NCBI RefSeq assembly: GCF_001598495.1
Contig: NZ_BCZB01000008.1
Span: 1 to 64,000, forward strand
Length of the DNA: 64,000 nucleotides
Reading direction: 5' to 3'
DNA from: Neokomagataea thailandica NBRC 106555
Lineage (GTDB): Bacteria > Pseudomonadota > Alphaproteobacteria > Acetobacterales > Acetobacteraceae
Every line of letters starts with the position of its first letter. Positions within the stretch are counted from its first letter, which is position 1. The position numbers were made by a program, and so were the translations under genes. Shown here piece by piece: positions 28,612 through 37,372 of this stretch. The notes under the pieces were generated by a model, which ran no database searches, was not told the origin of the DNA, and was given only the letters and a program-made list of their open reading frames with translations.

Positions 28612-28641
28612 GTGGCGGTTCCGTTGTGAGAGACTATTTGT

Positions 28642-28676
28642 AAAAGGCGGGAGGCATCAGCTTCCCGCCTTTTTTA
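28642..28676 (+). terminator. Rho-independent terminator of the glycosyltransferase cluster
   Basis: AAAAGGCGGGAG-GCATCAG-CTTCCCGCCTTTTTT: long GC stem with a T-run, 30 bases after the last cluster gene. Confidence 0.93.
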
Positions 28677-28727
28677 TTGTTTGAAGGGGGTGGTGTCAGG
28701 GGGGGGGGAAGCCCTGACACGGTGAGA

Positions 28728-31412
28728 TTATTGTGGGGCAGGGCCTAGGACGGCTTGAGCGAGGTCATGTGGGCGGACCCATTGGGCAAAAGCGGCCTGA
28801 ACTTGCTCGGGGGTCATGGTGTAAATGGCTTTGGCCATCAGGTTGGGCGTGTCCAGTGGGCGGCCAAGGGTACTGAGGCTCAGAATGTTTGCGGCTAATC
28901 CATCAAAGCTGGAGCGTTCAACGGGCAGATCTCGGAGCAGGGCAGCTTTGGCGAGGTTCAGAGTATCTGTTGAAACGGGCTTTGTACGCATGGTTTCAAC
29001 ATCTTGTAGGGCATGTTCACGGGCTTTGGAGACTTTGCTGGGGTCTGAGCCAAAGGAAATGGAGAATGATGCACGTGTGCGTGAATAATTAAAGCCACTG
29101 CCTACGCCGTAAACATAGCCTGTTTTAACGCGTAAATCCTGCATGAGAAGTGATGAGAAGCCATCCCCTAAGATGGCGTTCCCAACGGTGAGTGCGTAAT
29201 GTTGTGGGTCATTAACGTTCAAGCCGATGGTTTCTGAGAGATGTACTTCATCTTGAGAGCGCCCCGGATCTGCGACGTTGATTTGGGAGGCTTTGCTGAG
29301 TGGGATGGTTGGGAGGTCTACCTGTGGGATTGGGCCGTGTGCTGTCCAGCCGCCAAAGGCTTTTTCGATGTTGGCGCGGGCGGCTTCAGGGGTGATATCT
29401 CCAATGATGACGATGGTGGTGAGGTCGGGGCGGTAATTGGCCGCGTAGTAATTTTGTACGTCTGAAAGAGACACGCCCATAATGCTTTGCGGTGTTGCCT
29501 CTCGTAGTGTTGGGTCATTTGCAGGGACGAGGGCTGCGTGGCGTGCGCGCCCAAACTTATATCCTGGAGACTGGAGAAGTCCTGCGGTTGCTTGTGCGGC
29601 TTGGATTTGTTGGATGTGAAATGCCTGTGCCGGGAAAGCGGGGGTTAGTTCGTGCTCGGCTAAGAGGCTGAGCGCTTGGGGGAAGGCATCTGTTAGTGAT
29701 GAGAGGCTAAATGAGGCTCCGGCGCTTTCGCTTGCGGCAAGGTCATCAAACGCACGGGCGAGCGCAAGGCGGTCATGATGTGTGGAGCCGAAGAGAAAAA
29801 GCGATGATGTGAGGTCTGCAACGCCTTCTTTGCCTTTGGGTTGTTGGAGGTCTGAATTTTGGCGGATCATGCCGTGTAGTACGATTGTGTGGCTGACATG
29901 TTCAGGCTGGACGATCAGTTGTAGTCCGTTGGCCAGTGTGTAGGCTGTTGGTATGGGCGCTTCTGGTGGCAGGGTGACGCGAGATAGGGCTTCTGTTGCC
30001 CAAGCGGGTAGTTCAACCTTACCGGATGGTGGGGCCGCAAAGGATTCTGTGCCGCCGAAACCTTTGGCACCGGTTGGGACGCCCTTTTTGCTGGGGGTTA
30101 GTGTGGCGGAGAGCATGTGATCGGGGTTCAGTATGGTGCGCGCGAGCTCATCGACTTGTGCTTTGCTGACATGACGGAACGCGGCGATCATATCTTCAGG
30201 GCTGTTGAGGTGATTAAATGTCAGAGCTTGTGACCACGTGCTAGCGAGGTCTGAGATGCTATTTGCGTTGAATTCGAGAGCTGCGATTTCTTTGCGTCGA
30301 GCGGCTTCGATAAGATCTTCGGGAATACCATTTTTGCGGTAATTTTCGAGAATAGCCGCCATAGCCTGACGCAAGGGTTCAGGGTTGGCTGTAGGTGGGA
30401 GTGCAGCGTAGCTGAAGGCGAGGCCAGCTTGCGGGTTGGGGTCGTATTCAATCCCTGTATCAAGCGCTTTGCCCGCAGGGACGAGGCCAAAAAGGTCAGC
30501 GCGATGGCTGCTGAGGGCATCAATCAAAAGGGTGAATGCCGCGTAGTTTTTGTCCCGTGCGCCGGGCGCTTGCCATGCATTGACGAGGACGGTCGCGGGG
30601 AGGTCTGTATCGAGAGCGATAGATTGAGATGTGATGGGGGTTGGGGTGACGGTCGGGCGTGCAGGTAGGGTTATGGCCGGGATTTTGCCAAAAGCAGCTT
30701 CTACTTGGGCTAGGGCTTCTTTCGGGTTTATGTCACCCGCTATGACGAGTGTTGCGTTATTGGGGCCGTACCAGTGGTTATAAAAATCACGCAGGGTTTT
30801 TGCTGTGGTTTTGTCAAAAGAGGGGCGTGAGCCGAGGGCATCTTCTTCATAGGGAGTATTTTTGAAGAGAATACCGTTAATTTGCGCGAACATGCGGTAG
30901 AAGGGACTGGAGAGGTCGCGAGAGACTTCTTGCTCAATCGCTCCTTTCTCATGGGCCCATTCTTTGTCGGTAATGTTTAAGCCCCGCATACGGCCTGCTT
31001 CAATTTGCAAAGGGACGTTAAGATTAGCCGCAGGCGCGCTGAAGTAATACTGGGTGACGTCCGTCGTGGTGTCGGCATTATCATTATTGCCGAGTTGTGC
31101 GCTGATGGTGGACAGCTGGTCCCGGGAGAGGGTTTTTGCGCCATTGAACATCATGTGTTCGAGCGCGTGGGCTGTGCCAGAAAAGCCTTTGGGTGCGTTT
31201 ACGGAACCGGTTTCGTAGTTAATCATCGTCTGTACGACTGGGGCGAGCGCATTGCGGATGATAACGACGCGCAGGCCATTGGACAGTGTGGCGCGCGTGA
31301 CGTTGCTCTCTTGTGTTGTTTGAGCATGTACAGGGGGGCTGCTGAGCAAAGGTGTTGTTAAAATGGATGCGGCCATAAGGGCTGCGCGTGAGAGGCGGGT
31401 AAAGTTGAGCAT
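28728..31412 (-). CDS. M16 family zinc metallopeptidase, two-lobe, secreted
   Basis: An 894-residue periplasmic peptidase with a signal peptide ([14 protein letters not shown] ending V-H-A-Q). The inverted zinc motif H-A-L-E-H is at residues 82-86, with the downstream Glu region in [12 protein letters not shown]. The protein holds both an active N-terminal M16 half and an inactive C-terminal half (M-I-R-Q-N-S-D onward) in one chain. It probably degrades peptides or small proteins. Good ribosome binding site (AGGAAG). It is convergent with the glycosyltransferase cluster and divergent from the next gene. Confidence 0.92.
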   Translation of the reverse strand: MLNFTRLSRAALMAASILTTPLLSSPPVHAQTTQESNVTRATLSNGLRVVIIRNALAPVVQTMINYETGSVNAPKGFSGTAHALEHMMFNGAKTLSRDQLSTISAQLGNNDNADTTTDVTQYYFSAPAANLNVPLQIEAGRMRGLNITDKEWAHEKGAIEQEVSRDLSSPFYRMFAQINGILFKNTPYEEDALGSRPSFDKTTAKTLRDFYNHWYGPNNATLVIAGDINPKEALAQVEAAFGKIPAITLPARPTVTPTPITSQSIALDTDLPATVLVNAWQAPGARDKNYAAFTLLIDALSSHRADLFGLVPAGKALDTGIEYDPNPQAGLAFSYAALPPTANPEPLRQAMAAILENYRKNGIPEDLIEAARRKEIAALEFNANSISDLASTWSQALTFNHLNSPEDMIAAFRHVSKAQVDELARTILNPDHMLSATLTPSKKGVPTGAKGFGGTESFAAPPSGKVELPAWATEALSRVTLPPEAPIPTAYTLANGLQLIVQPEHVSHTIVLHGMIRQNSDLQQPKGKEGVADLTSSLFLFGSTHHDRLALARAFDDLAASESAGASFSLSSLTDAFPQALSLLAEHELTPAFPAQAFHIQQIQAAQATAGLLQSPGYKFGRARHAALVPANDPTLREATPQSIMGVSLSDVQNYYAANYRPDLTTIVIIGDITPEAARANIEKAFGGWTAHGPIPQVDLPTIPLSKASQINVADPGRSQDEVHLSETIGLNVNDPQHYALTVGNAILGDGFSSLLMQDLRVKTGYVYGVGSGFNYSRTRASFSISFGSDPSKVSKAREHALQDVETMRTKPVSTDTLNLAKAALLRDLPVERSSFDGLAANILSLSTLGRPLDTPNLMAKAIYTMTPEQVQAAFAQWVRPHDLAQAVLGPAPQ

Positions 31413-31549
31413 GGAGTAGGCTTCCTAGAAATATGTTCTAACAGTGACGTTAGCGTTACGTTTCTAAAACTGTCTAGCCGTGTTGTTTTTAATAAGGCTG
31501 CTTCGGAAAAAGATGTGCGTGCTGCGTGAGAGTGCAGTAAGAAAGGCGT

Positions 31550-32083
31550 ATGACTCTTGGAGAACGTCTTACCCGTTGGGATGGTTGGTTGATTGACCAT
31601 GTATTCCAACCCGCTGCAGATCGGCTGCCTTATGAAAAGGCTGCAATTCAGTTGGGAATGAGCTTTCAGCTTGGCTCACTGATGTTGACTGCGCTGGCTC
31701 TTCTTTTGCCGATTGTGCTGTTTGGATCCTCTTTTTCGGATGTTGTGGATTCAGGGCTGATCTGGCTGATGAATTTTGCTTTTTTCATGGGCATGAAACG
31801 GAGTGCGCCTTTGGTCCGCTCTGGGACGATGAATCCATTGCGGCCGATGCTGATGGCGCAGCGTCTTATTGCTATTGGGTTTGTGGTGTATCAGGCATGG
31901 TGGTGTGCTGGTGTGTATGGTCCGTTCTTTGAACTGGCGATTATTATGCTGCTTTCGCAGGTGACGTTTGTGTTGGGGCTGTATTTTGTTGCGTGTCAGC
32001 CAAGACCTCCGCGTGCACGCTTTGCCCAAAGAGGTGGCCCTGTCATTGATGGTCCTTGGCAGGCGAGTGGGCAGATACGCTGA
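31550..32083 (+). CDS. Hypothetical membrane protein
   Basis: A 177-residue protein that I do not recognise. It has four hydrophobic segments (L-G-S-L-M-L-T-A-L-A-L-L-L-P-I-V-L-F, G-L-I-W-L-M-N-F-A-F-F-M-G-M, R-L-I-A-I-G-F-V-V-Y, I-I-M-L-L-S-Q-V-T-F-V-L-G-L-Y) and a basic, Pro/Arg-rich cytoplasmic tail. AAAGG lies upstream of the ATG. It is followed 19 bases later by a glycosyltransferase gene, so it may take part in the same envelope process; that is only context. Confidence 0.7.
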   Translation: MTLGERLTRWDGWLIDHVFQPAADRLPYEKAAIQLGMSFQLGSLMLTALALLLPIVLFGSSFSDVVDSGLIWLMNFAFFMGMKRSAPLVRSGTMNPLRPMLMAQRLIAIGFVVYQAWWCAGVYGPFFELAIIMLLSQVTFVLGLYFVACQPRPPRARFAQRGGPVIDGPWQASGQIR

Positions 32084-32102
32084 TTCATTGAAAGAGGGGC
32101 GT

Positions 32103-33155
32103 ATGGCTGAAGGGGGGAAGCGTTTGCGTATCTTGCATGCGCTATCGACCTGTGAGTTTGCTGGGACAGAGCGGCATGTTGCACAACTGACGGCACTTCA
32201 GGCTCAGGAGCATGATGTCACGCTGCTGCTGGAGCGCCATACACGTGACCCGCGTACGGGCGGGGATATTATAGAGCATGTGGCGCCTTCTGTCCGGGTG
32301 ATACGGGCGGGGCGTTTGGGGTATCTTTGGCGTTTGGCACGGCTCTGGCGTTCTGGGTATTATGATGTTGTGCATACACATTTGGGGCGTGCTTCAGCGC
32401 GTGTAAGCTGGTTGCGGCGGTTGGGGCTTGGAGGAAAGGCGCCGATTATTGCGACTTTGCACACCCGCTATCGTGGGCGCAGTTATGGTGTGCATGATGG
32501 GCTTGTGTGTATTGCTCAATGGCAGGTCAAAACTCTCCCGATGGCGCAAAGGCAGCGTGCCGTTGTGGTTCCTAATTGGACGACTCTGACTGTTGCGGCC
32601 GAAGAGCGCGTGCGGCAGAGACAAGAGGTGCGTATGTTGTTGGGACTACCCGAAACAGCGTTTCTTGTTGTTGCGGCGGGGCGAATGGTGAGAGAGAAAG
32701 GTTTTTCTCTTCTTCTGAAGGCTTGGCGCGGCGCACGGCTCACTCAGCCGGCGACGTTGGTGCTGGTAGGAGACGGGCCGGAACGTGCGGCTTTGGAAGC
32801 ACAAGCACACGCTGCACCGGATATATGTTTTTTGGGGTATAGAACGGATATGCCCGAGCTTTTGGCTGCGTTTGATGCGTTTGTTCTGCCGTCTGAGCAT
32901 GAGCCGTTCGGACTGGTGTTGTTGGAAGCAATGGCGGCAGGGCTGCCAGTCTGTGCGACAGCTGCTGGTGGGGTTCTGGATATTTTGGTGGATGAGCCGG
33001 AAAGTCTTGTTCAGCCTGCGTCTGTAGAGGCACTGATCGAAGGGATACAAAGGTTATGTGCTTGTGGGGTGTCTAGCCGAGATATGACGGCATGGCGGCC
33101 GGAGGCGCAGGTGAAGCGGCTTGACGATTTTTATAGAACCTTGGCAGCAGTTTAG
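32103..33155 (+). CDS. Glycosyltransferase family 4
   Basis: A 350-residue GT-B transferase: N-terminal R-I-L-H-A-L-S with a G-T-E-R-H acceptor loop, V-V-H-T-H-L-G-R-A, the donor-binding A-G-R-M-V-R-E-K-G and the EX7E motif E-P-F-G-L-V-L-L-E. It transfers a sugar from a nucleotide donor to a lipid or glycan acceptor at the inner membrane; lipopolysaccharide core synthesis is one possibility. ATG 32103 has GAGGGG at good spacing; the open frame runs back to 31968 inside the previous gene. Confidence 0.88.
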   Translation: MAEGGKRLRILHALSTCEFAGTERHVAQLTALQAQEHDVTLLLERHTRDPRTGGDIIEHVAPSVRVIRAGRLGYLWRLARLWRSGYYDVVHTHLGRASARVSWLRRLGLGGKAPIIATLHTRYRGRSYGVHDGLVCIAQWQVKTLPMAQRQRAVVVPNWTTLTVAAEERVRQRQEVRMLLGLPETAFLVVAAGRMVREKGFSLLLKAWRGARLTQPATLVLVGDGPERAALEAQAHAAPDICFLGYRTDMPELLAAFDAFVLPSEHEPFGLVLLEAMAAGLPVCATAAGGVLDILVDEPESLVQPASVEALIEGIQRLCACGVSSRDMTAWRPEAQVKRLDDFYRTLAAV

Positions 33156-33195
33156 TGTTGTGTTGCAGTACGATATATTTCGGAGGAAGTATCAC

Positions 33196-33606
33196 ATGGG
33201 GTTTTATGCTCGTTTTGGTATGATGTGTGCATTGGGGCTGGCGGTCTGTACGGTACCAGCAATGCAGGCGGCGACGGTTAGCAATACTTTGCAGATTCCT
33301 TTGTCGTTTAAATTTAACACGAAAGGCGTGGTGCAGAGCGCTCGTTATCGTTGTGTCGAGCAGCCTGCGGCATTGCGCTCTGTTCTCCCTAAGGGTGTTT
33401 TTAGCGCAGCTTATATTAATCTCGATGATATCAGTTTGCTGGCGGTGAGCATTCATAACAAGACACAGATTTTTTCCAGTGTTGTGTCTGCCAGTGGTGC
33501 AAAATATGCGGCGGGCTCTTATGAGTGGTGGGAAGAGCACGGCGAAGTGAGCTTTACAGACACCGAGCAGGGCAAGGCTGTGTTGACGTGTAAGGAAGTT
33601 CAGTAG
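33196..33606 (+). CDS. Small secreted protein of unknown function
   Basis: A 136-residue protein with a signal peptide (M-M-C-A-L-G-L-A-V-C-T-V-P-A-M-Q-A). Two Cys in the mature chain (Y-R-C-V and L-T-C-K) could pair. The strong Shine-Dalgarno GGAGGAAG fixes the ATG at 33196; the open frame goes back to 33121 inside the previous gene. I see no family signature. It follows the GT4 gene by 40 bases and may be part of the same transcript. Confidence 0.75.
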   Translation: MGFYARFGMMCALGLAVCTVPAMQAATVSNTLQIPLSFKFNTKGVVQSARYRCVEQPAALRSVLPKGVFSAAYINLDDISLLAVSIHNKTQIFSSVVSASGAKYAAGSYEWWEEHGEVSFTDTEQGKAVLTCKEVQ

Positions 33607-33642
33607 CCGTATAGTCAGTGACCGCTTCAGGGTAAGGTTTTG

Positions 33643-34308
33643 ATGCAACGCGATATTTTTCTTCTTGATTATGATGGTACGTTAGCGGAAACGCGCCCTG
33701 CCATTTTGTCGTGTCTTGCTCTTGCTTTTGAAGCGGTACTGGAGCCTTCGCCGAGTGCGGAGGCTTTAAAGGAGCAGTTGTCACGTGGTGGAACGTTGGC
33801 AACGCTGTTTCAAGCATTCGTGCCGCAGTGTGATCTCTCAAAGGCTCAGGCATTTGAGAAAGCATATCGTGCGCGGTATTTAGAGGAAGACGAAGGCAAA
33901 ACGGTGCTTTTTGACGGTGTTGTGCCGGTCTTAGAGGCTTTGAAAGCAAAAAATATTCATTTGGCGGTCCTGAGTAACAAGCACGCTCCAACAGTCTTGG
34001 CGAGTATTAAGCGTTTCCAGTTGGGGCATTTTTTTGATGCGGTGATTGGTTCTGAACCGGGGCACGCAGTGAAGCCCGATCGTCGTGTAATGGATGAGCG
34101 TGTGCGTCTTGTTTACCCGGATGCGGCTGTAGAACGTTTTATGATGGTTGGTGATACTACGGCGGATCTTTTATTCGCGCGGCGTGCGGGACTAGCGTCG
34201 TGTTGGGCGCGTTATGGGCACGGACGCGCAGAGCAGTGTGTGGAGCAAAATCCAGATTATATCATAGATGATGTTTGTGGATTGTTGGATCTCCCTGTCG
34301 AGCATTAG
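33643..34308 (+). CDS. HAD-superfamily phosphatase, phosphoglycolate-phosphatase-like
   Basis: A 221-residue haloacid dehalogenase hydrolase. Motif I is D-Y-D-G-T, motif II L-S-N-K, motif III the Lys in V-K-P-D and motif IV G-D-T-T-A-D. The helical cap lies between motifs I and II, as in phosphoglycolate phosphatase (Gph). The substrate is not certain. ATG 33643 (AAGG upstream) is preferred over the TTG one codon earlier. Its last four bases overlap the convergent LacI-type gene. Confidence 0.85.
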   Translation: MQRDIFLLDYDGTLAETRPAILSCLALAFEAVLEPSPSAEALKEQLSRGGTLATLFQAFVPQCDLSKAQAFEKAYRARYLEEDEGKTVLFDGVVPVLEALKAKNIHLAVLSNKHAPTVLASIKRFQLGHFFDAVIGSEPGHAVKPDRRVMDERVRLVYPDAAVERFMMVGDTTADLLFARRAGLASCWARYGHGRAEQCVEQNPDYIIDDVCGLLDLPVEH

Positions 34309-35426
34309 GTGGATGGGGCAGGGCCAGTGCTCTCCCGTTGGATAACTTGTGTATCAAGGATAACGTTTTGCCGCTCTTCCTTGAGTAGTAATAGGCGGGC
34401 AGCCTCAATGCCTTTTTGGGTGTGAGGCTGCCGGATTGTGCTGAGCTGGGCTGTTTCTGCTGTGGGAATATCATCAAAGCCAAAGACGGATATGTCTTGT
34501 GGAATTTTGAGGCCAGCCGCTCGTATGGCGCGCATGGCACCAATGGCGATGCGGTCACTCATGGCGAGTATAGCGGTTGGGCGGCAGGGGGCTTGTAAAA
34601 GGTATTCTGCACCTTCAGCGCCTGCCTCTTCAGAGTTTACAGGGATTTCCCAGCATAAGACGTTATCTGGCTGTATGCCTGCTTTTTGTAGTGTTGAAAG
34701 GTAACCTTCCAAGCGCATAGTAATGGTACTATGGGCGATATTGGCGCGGCGCTTGGGGGTGAGTGGGCCACAATAATTATCATGGGCCGTTTTGAGGGAT
34801 AAGATACCAAAGCGTTTATGGCCGAGTTCCAGCAGTTTTTGAGCGGCCTGTGCTGCCGCAGCGCAGTCATCAATGCCGACAAATGAAACGTTTTCGAGGC
34901 GAGGCTGATCAATCACAATGAGGGGTATATTGCGTTGCTGGGCCATGAGGGCACAGCGATTATCGGGTGCCATTGAGTATAAGATGTATCCGTCTACGGC
35001 AGCATGGCCGAGGGATACTGGGGCTTCATTATCGCGCAAATTATCACCGGCGGAAATAAGCGCGAGGTCTGAATGGCGGCGCGTGCAGCTTTCAGCAACG
35101 CCTTGCAAAACTGAAACGATGGCGGGGTCTGTGAAGGCGTACGGGAGTTCTTCACTAAATAGAAACCCTATTGCGCCAGCGCGGCCTGTGGCTAATTGTT
35201 TGGCCGCAGGGTCTGGTCCGGTATATCCTAATTCTTGCGCAACAGCGAAGATGCGTTCTCTGAGTGCTGCGGAGAGTTGATTTGGGCGAATATAGGCGTT
35301 GGATACGGTGGTGTGAGAGACTTTTAACCGTGCCGCGACGTCTTTTAGGGTGACCTTGCGCCGTGAGTGCTGGCGCCTGTGAGGTGTTTTGGGGGACAAA
35401 AGGGGGGAGGAGCCGACTGGTTTCAT
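34305..35426 (-). CDS. LacI-family transcriptional regulator
   Basis: A 373-residue repressor: helix-turn-helix V-T-L-K-D-V-A-A-R-L-K-V-S-H-T-T-V-S, hinge region, then a periplasmic-binding-protein-like effector domain ending with A-I-L-A-M-S-D-R-I-A-I-G-A and V-F-G-F-D-D-I-P. LacI-type proteins usually sense sugars or nucleobases. It is divergent from the persulfide-dioxygenase-like gene with a 163-bp shared region, so it may control that gene and itself. The effector is unknown. Confidence 0.9.
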   Translation of the reverse strand: MKPVGSSPLLSPKTPHRRQHSRRKVTLKDVAARLKVSHTTVSNAYIRPNQLSAALRERIFAVAQELGYTGPDPAAKQLATGRAGAIGFLFSEELPYAFTDPAIVSVLQGVAESCTRRHSDLALISAGDNLRDNEAPVSLGHAAVDGYILYSMAPDNRCALMAQQRNIPLIVIDQPRLENVSFVGIDDCAAAAQAAQKLLELGHKRFGILSLKTAHDNYCGPLTPKRRANIAHSTITMRLEGYLSTLQKAGIQPDNVLCWEIPVNSEEAGAEGAEYLLQAPCRPTAILAMSDRIAIGAMRAIRAAGLKIPQDISVFGFDDIPTAETAQLSTIRQPHTQKGIEAARLLLLKEERQNVILDTQVIQRESTGPAPST

Positions 35427-35454
35427 ATTTAGTCTCTTAACATAATAGGAAAGA

Positions 35455-35503
35455 GCCGTAATTCGGCATCTCTCGGTATGCTGGTCTTATTTGGGCTTAT
35501 AAT
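35455..35503 (+). promoter_or_regulatory. Candidate operator and -10 box between LacI-type regulator and MBL gene
   Basis: GCCG-TAATT-CGGC (35455-35467) is a short palindrome in the shared promoter region, a possible operator for the divergent LacI-type regulator. TATAAT at 35498-35503 is a perfect -10 hexamer for the plus-strand gene, but no clear -35 is at the right distance. Confidence 0.4.
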
Positions 35504-35589
35504 ACGGTAGGTGGTATGTTTTTGAGGGGGCGCAAAGACATGAAACGTCCTCTGGTTCAGAGTGTATGACATTAGGAAAGGCAGAAGCA

Positions 35590-36516
35590 ATGAGTGATAC
35601 GGTAATACAAGCGGCTGTCATGCATCTGGAGCAGGCGCATGCGCCGGGGGCTGTTCGTCCAATTATTAAAGCATTTTTTGATGAAGCAACAAACACGATC
35701 AGTTATGTCGTGCATTGCCCGGAAACGTTGCAGGCTGTCATTATTGATTCTGTTTTGGATTATGATGCCGCTTCAGGGCGCACGTCCTATGCATCAGCGC
35801 AAGTCATTGTGGAGTATGTGGCATCAGAGCGCTTAGAGGTGTTGTGGCAGCTTGAGACGCATGTCCACGCGGATCATTTATCTGCGGCTCCATGGTTGCA
35901 AGAACAATTGGGCGGGCGTTTGGGCATAGGCGCTGAGATTATTCGTGTGCAGAATGTCTTTGGTAAAATTTTTAATGCGGGTTCTCGTTTTGCGCGTGAT
36001 GGCTCACAGTTCGATGCTTTGTTTGAAGATGGTCATGCATTTACGGTCGGGCGGTTGCCGGTGATGACGTTGCATCTGCCGGGACATACTCCGGCTGATA
36101 TAGCGTATCTTATCGGTGATGCTGTGTTTGTTGGTGACACGATTTTTATGCCAGATTTTGGCACGGCGCGTGCGGATTTCCCGGGGGGCGATGCTGGACA
36201 GCTTTATCGCTCTATTCAGCGACTCCTGAGTTTGCCGCCGGAAACACGTTTGTTTTTATGTCATGACTATAAAGCTCCGGGGCGCGATAAGTATTGCTGG
36301 CAGACTACGGTTGGTGAGGAAATCACTGCTAATATACATATAAAAGATGGGGTGGATGAGAAAAGCTTTGTAAAAATGCGTATGGCGCGTGATGCGGGTT
36401 TGGCAATGCCGAAGCTTTTGATGCCATCTGTTCAGGTAAATATGCGAGGGGGTGTTTTTCCTGAACCAGAAGATGATGGGGTGAGTTATATTAAGATCCC
36501 ATTGAATAGGGTATAG
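35590..36516 (+). CDS. MBL-fold hydrolase, persulfide dioxygenase / Blh-like
   Basis: A 308-residue metallo-beta-lactamase-fold protein with the H-V-H-A-D-H metal motif (in E-T-H-V-H-A-D-H-L), P-G-H-T-P-A-D-I-A-Y, V-G-D-T-I-F and the family run G-T-A-R-A-D-F-P-G-G-D. The end, S-V-Q-V-N-M-R-G-G with E-P-E-D, is typical of Blh/ETHE1-type persulfide dioxygenases, which oxidise glutathione or protein persulfides to sulfite in sulfide detoxification. ATG 35590 with AAGG upstream is preferred over 35566. Expected partners (BigR, rhodanese, sulfide:quinone reductase) are not adjacent. Confidence 0.85.
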   Translation: MSDTVIQAAVMHLEQAHAPGAVRPIIKAFFDEATNTISYVVHCPETLQAVIIDSVLDYDAASGRTSYASAQVIVEYVASERLEVLWQLETHVHADHLSAAPWLQEQLGGRLGIGAEIIRVQNVFGKIFNAGSRFARDGSQFDALFEDGHAFTVGRLPVMTLHLPGHTPADIAYLIGDAVFVGDTIFMPDFGTARADFPGGDAGQLYRSIQRLLSLPPETRLFLCHDYKAPGRDKYCWQTTVGEEITANIHIKDGVDEKSFVKMRMARDAGLAMPKLLMPSVQVNMRGGVFPEPEDDGVSYIKIPLNRV

Positions 36517-36959
36517 TTAATAATATAAACTATTATATTTATGAAAATAATAATAAAATTATTTTATGGTGTAGTTATTAACGGTAAGTCATAAGTAATG
36601 GGTGCATCATAAATGCTGTGTGGCCAATGACGGACGATCACAGGAGCTTGTTGGTAACCCGTATAGTGTTGCCATACGGTGGATACTGTCAAACATAGCC
36701 GAATGTGGGGCCTGATGGCGTTATTATGGCCTGTTTTCTTACTGAGGTCAGCCCCTCTATGGGGCAGGCCCAAGGGCCGTGCTGCTTGGGACGTTGGTGC
36801 AGATAGATCAAAGCGCTCATATGTTTTGAGTATAGATGCGATCATGCCTCAAGATGAAGCGGAGTTTCATTTAGAGAACATAGCGTAGTCAGTAGTATTG
36901 TCTATTATATGGGTGATATTTATAATTTGGTGTAAACATATTAGTTTTTTCACTTGCGG

Positions 36960-37082
36960 ATGCTGGGGCTGGTTGTCTGGGAAAACCCATTGCAGGTCTC
37001 CAATGTCTTCTGGTCATATTTATATGATAATATGTCTAGCGGTGATGTCGCATCATTTATCAATACTATTGAAAATAAATAA
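36960..37082 (+). pseudogene. Possible gene remnant, 40 codons
   Basis: ATG-to-TAA frame with protein-like composition (M-L-G-L-V-V-W-E-N-P-L-Q-V-S-N-V, ending F-I-N-T-I-E-N-K). A stop lies just upstream and there is no ribosome binding site, so it looks like the 3' remnant of a lost gene. Family not recognised. Confidence 0.25.
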
Positions 37083-37246
37083 TGAGTATGTATGGGGTTA
37101 TATTTTCAAACAAATTGCGCGTCATATGGTATGATCTTAGATCGGACTATGGCAATAATGATGTTATGCTTAACCGTTTCATGTCTGTAAGAAATCAGTA
37201 AACGATAGATTTGTTTTTGTAGTTCTGAAGTCACTATTCTTCTATG

Positions 37247-37286
37247 CGCCGCCTGTGACGTTTTTGTCGCAGGTGGCGTTTTTTGT
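37247..37286 (+). terminator. Orphan rho-independent terminator
   Basis: CGCCGCCTGTGAC-GTTTTT-GTCGCAGGTGGCG followed by TTTTTT: a 13-bp stem with two G-U pairs. The nearest upstream plus-strand gene ends 730 bp earlier, so it may end an unseen small RNA or a lost gene. Confidence 0.75.
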
Positions 37287-37372
37287 CTCGTGAGAGTGGC
37301 GTGGTGCTTGTAACGTTATGATATAACATACATAAAGGAGGGATAATTTTATTCTACCCTTAAGGGGCCATA

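Larger units (their letters stand above)
36517..37372. other. Long AT-rich region with broken ORFs and no confident gene
   Basis: About 850 bp. It begins with A/T repeats (36510-36580). Both strands have short open frames of 70-93 codons (36564-36845 minus, 36679-36888 plus, 36898-37134 plus) without ribosome binding sites; their composition is ambiguous and they overlap each other. I regard the region as possibly containing decayed gene remnants. A terminator at 37247-37286 and AAGGAGGG at 37336-37343 are the clearest signals. Confidence 0.5.

Noticed and set aside
36564-36845. Minus-strand 93-codon frame
   Set aside because: No ribosome binding site, no recognised motif, overlaps a plus-strand frame of similar quality; left as part of the intergenic entry.
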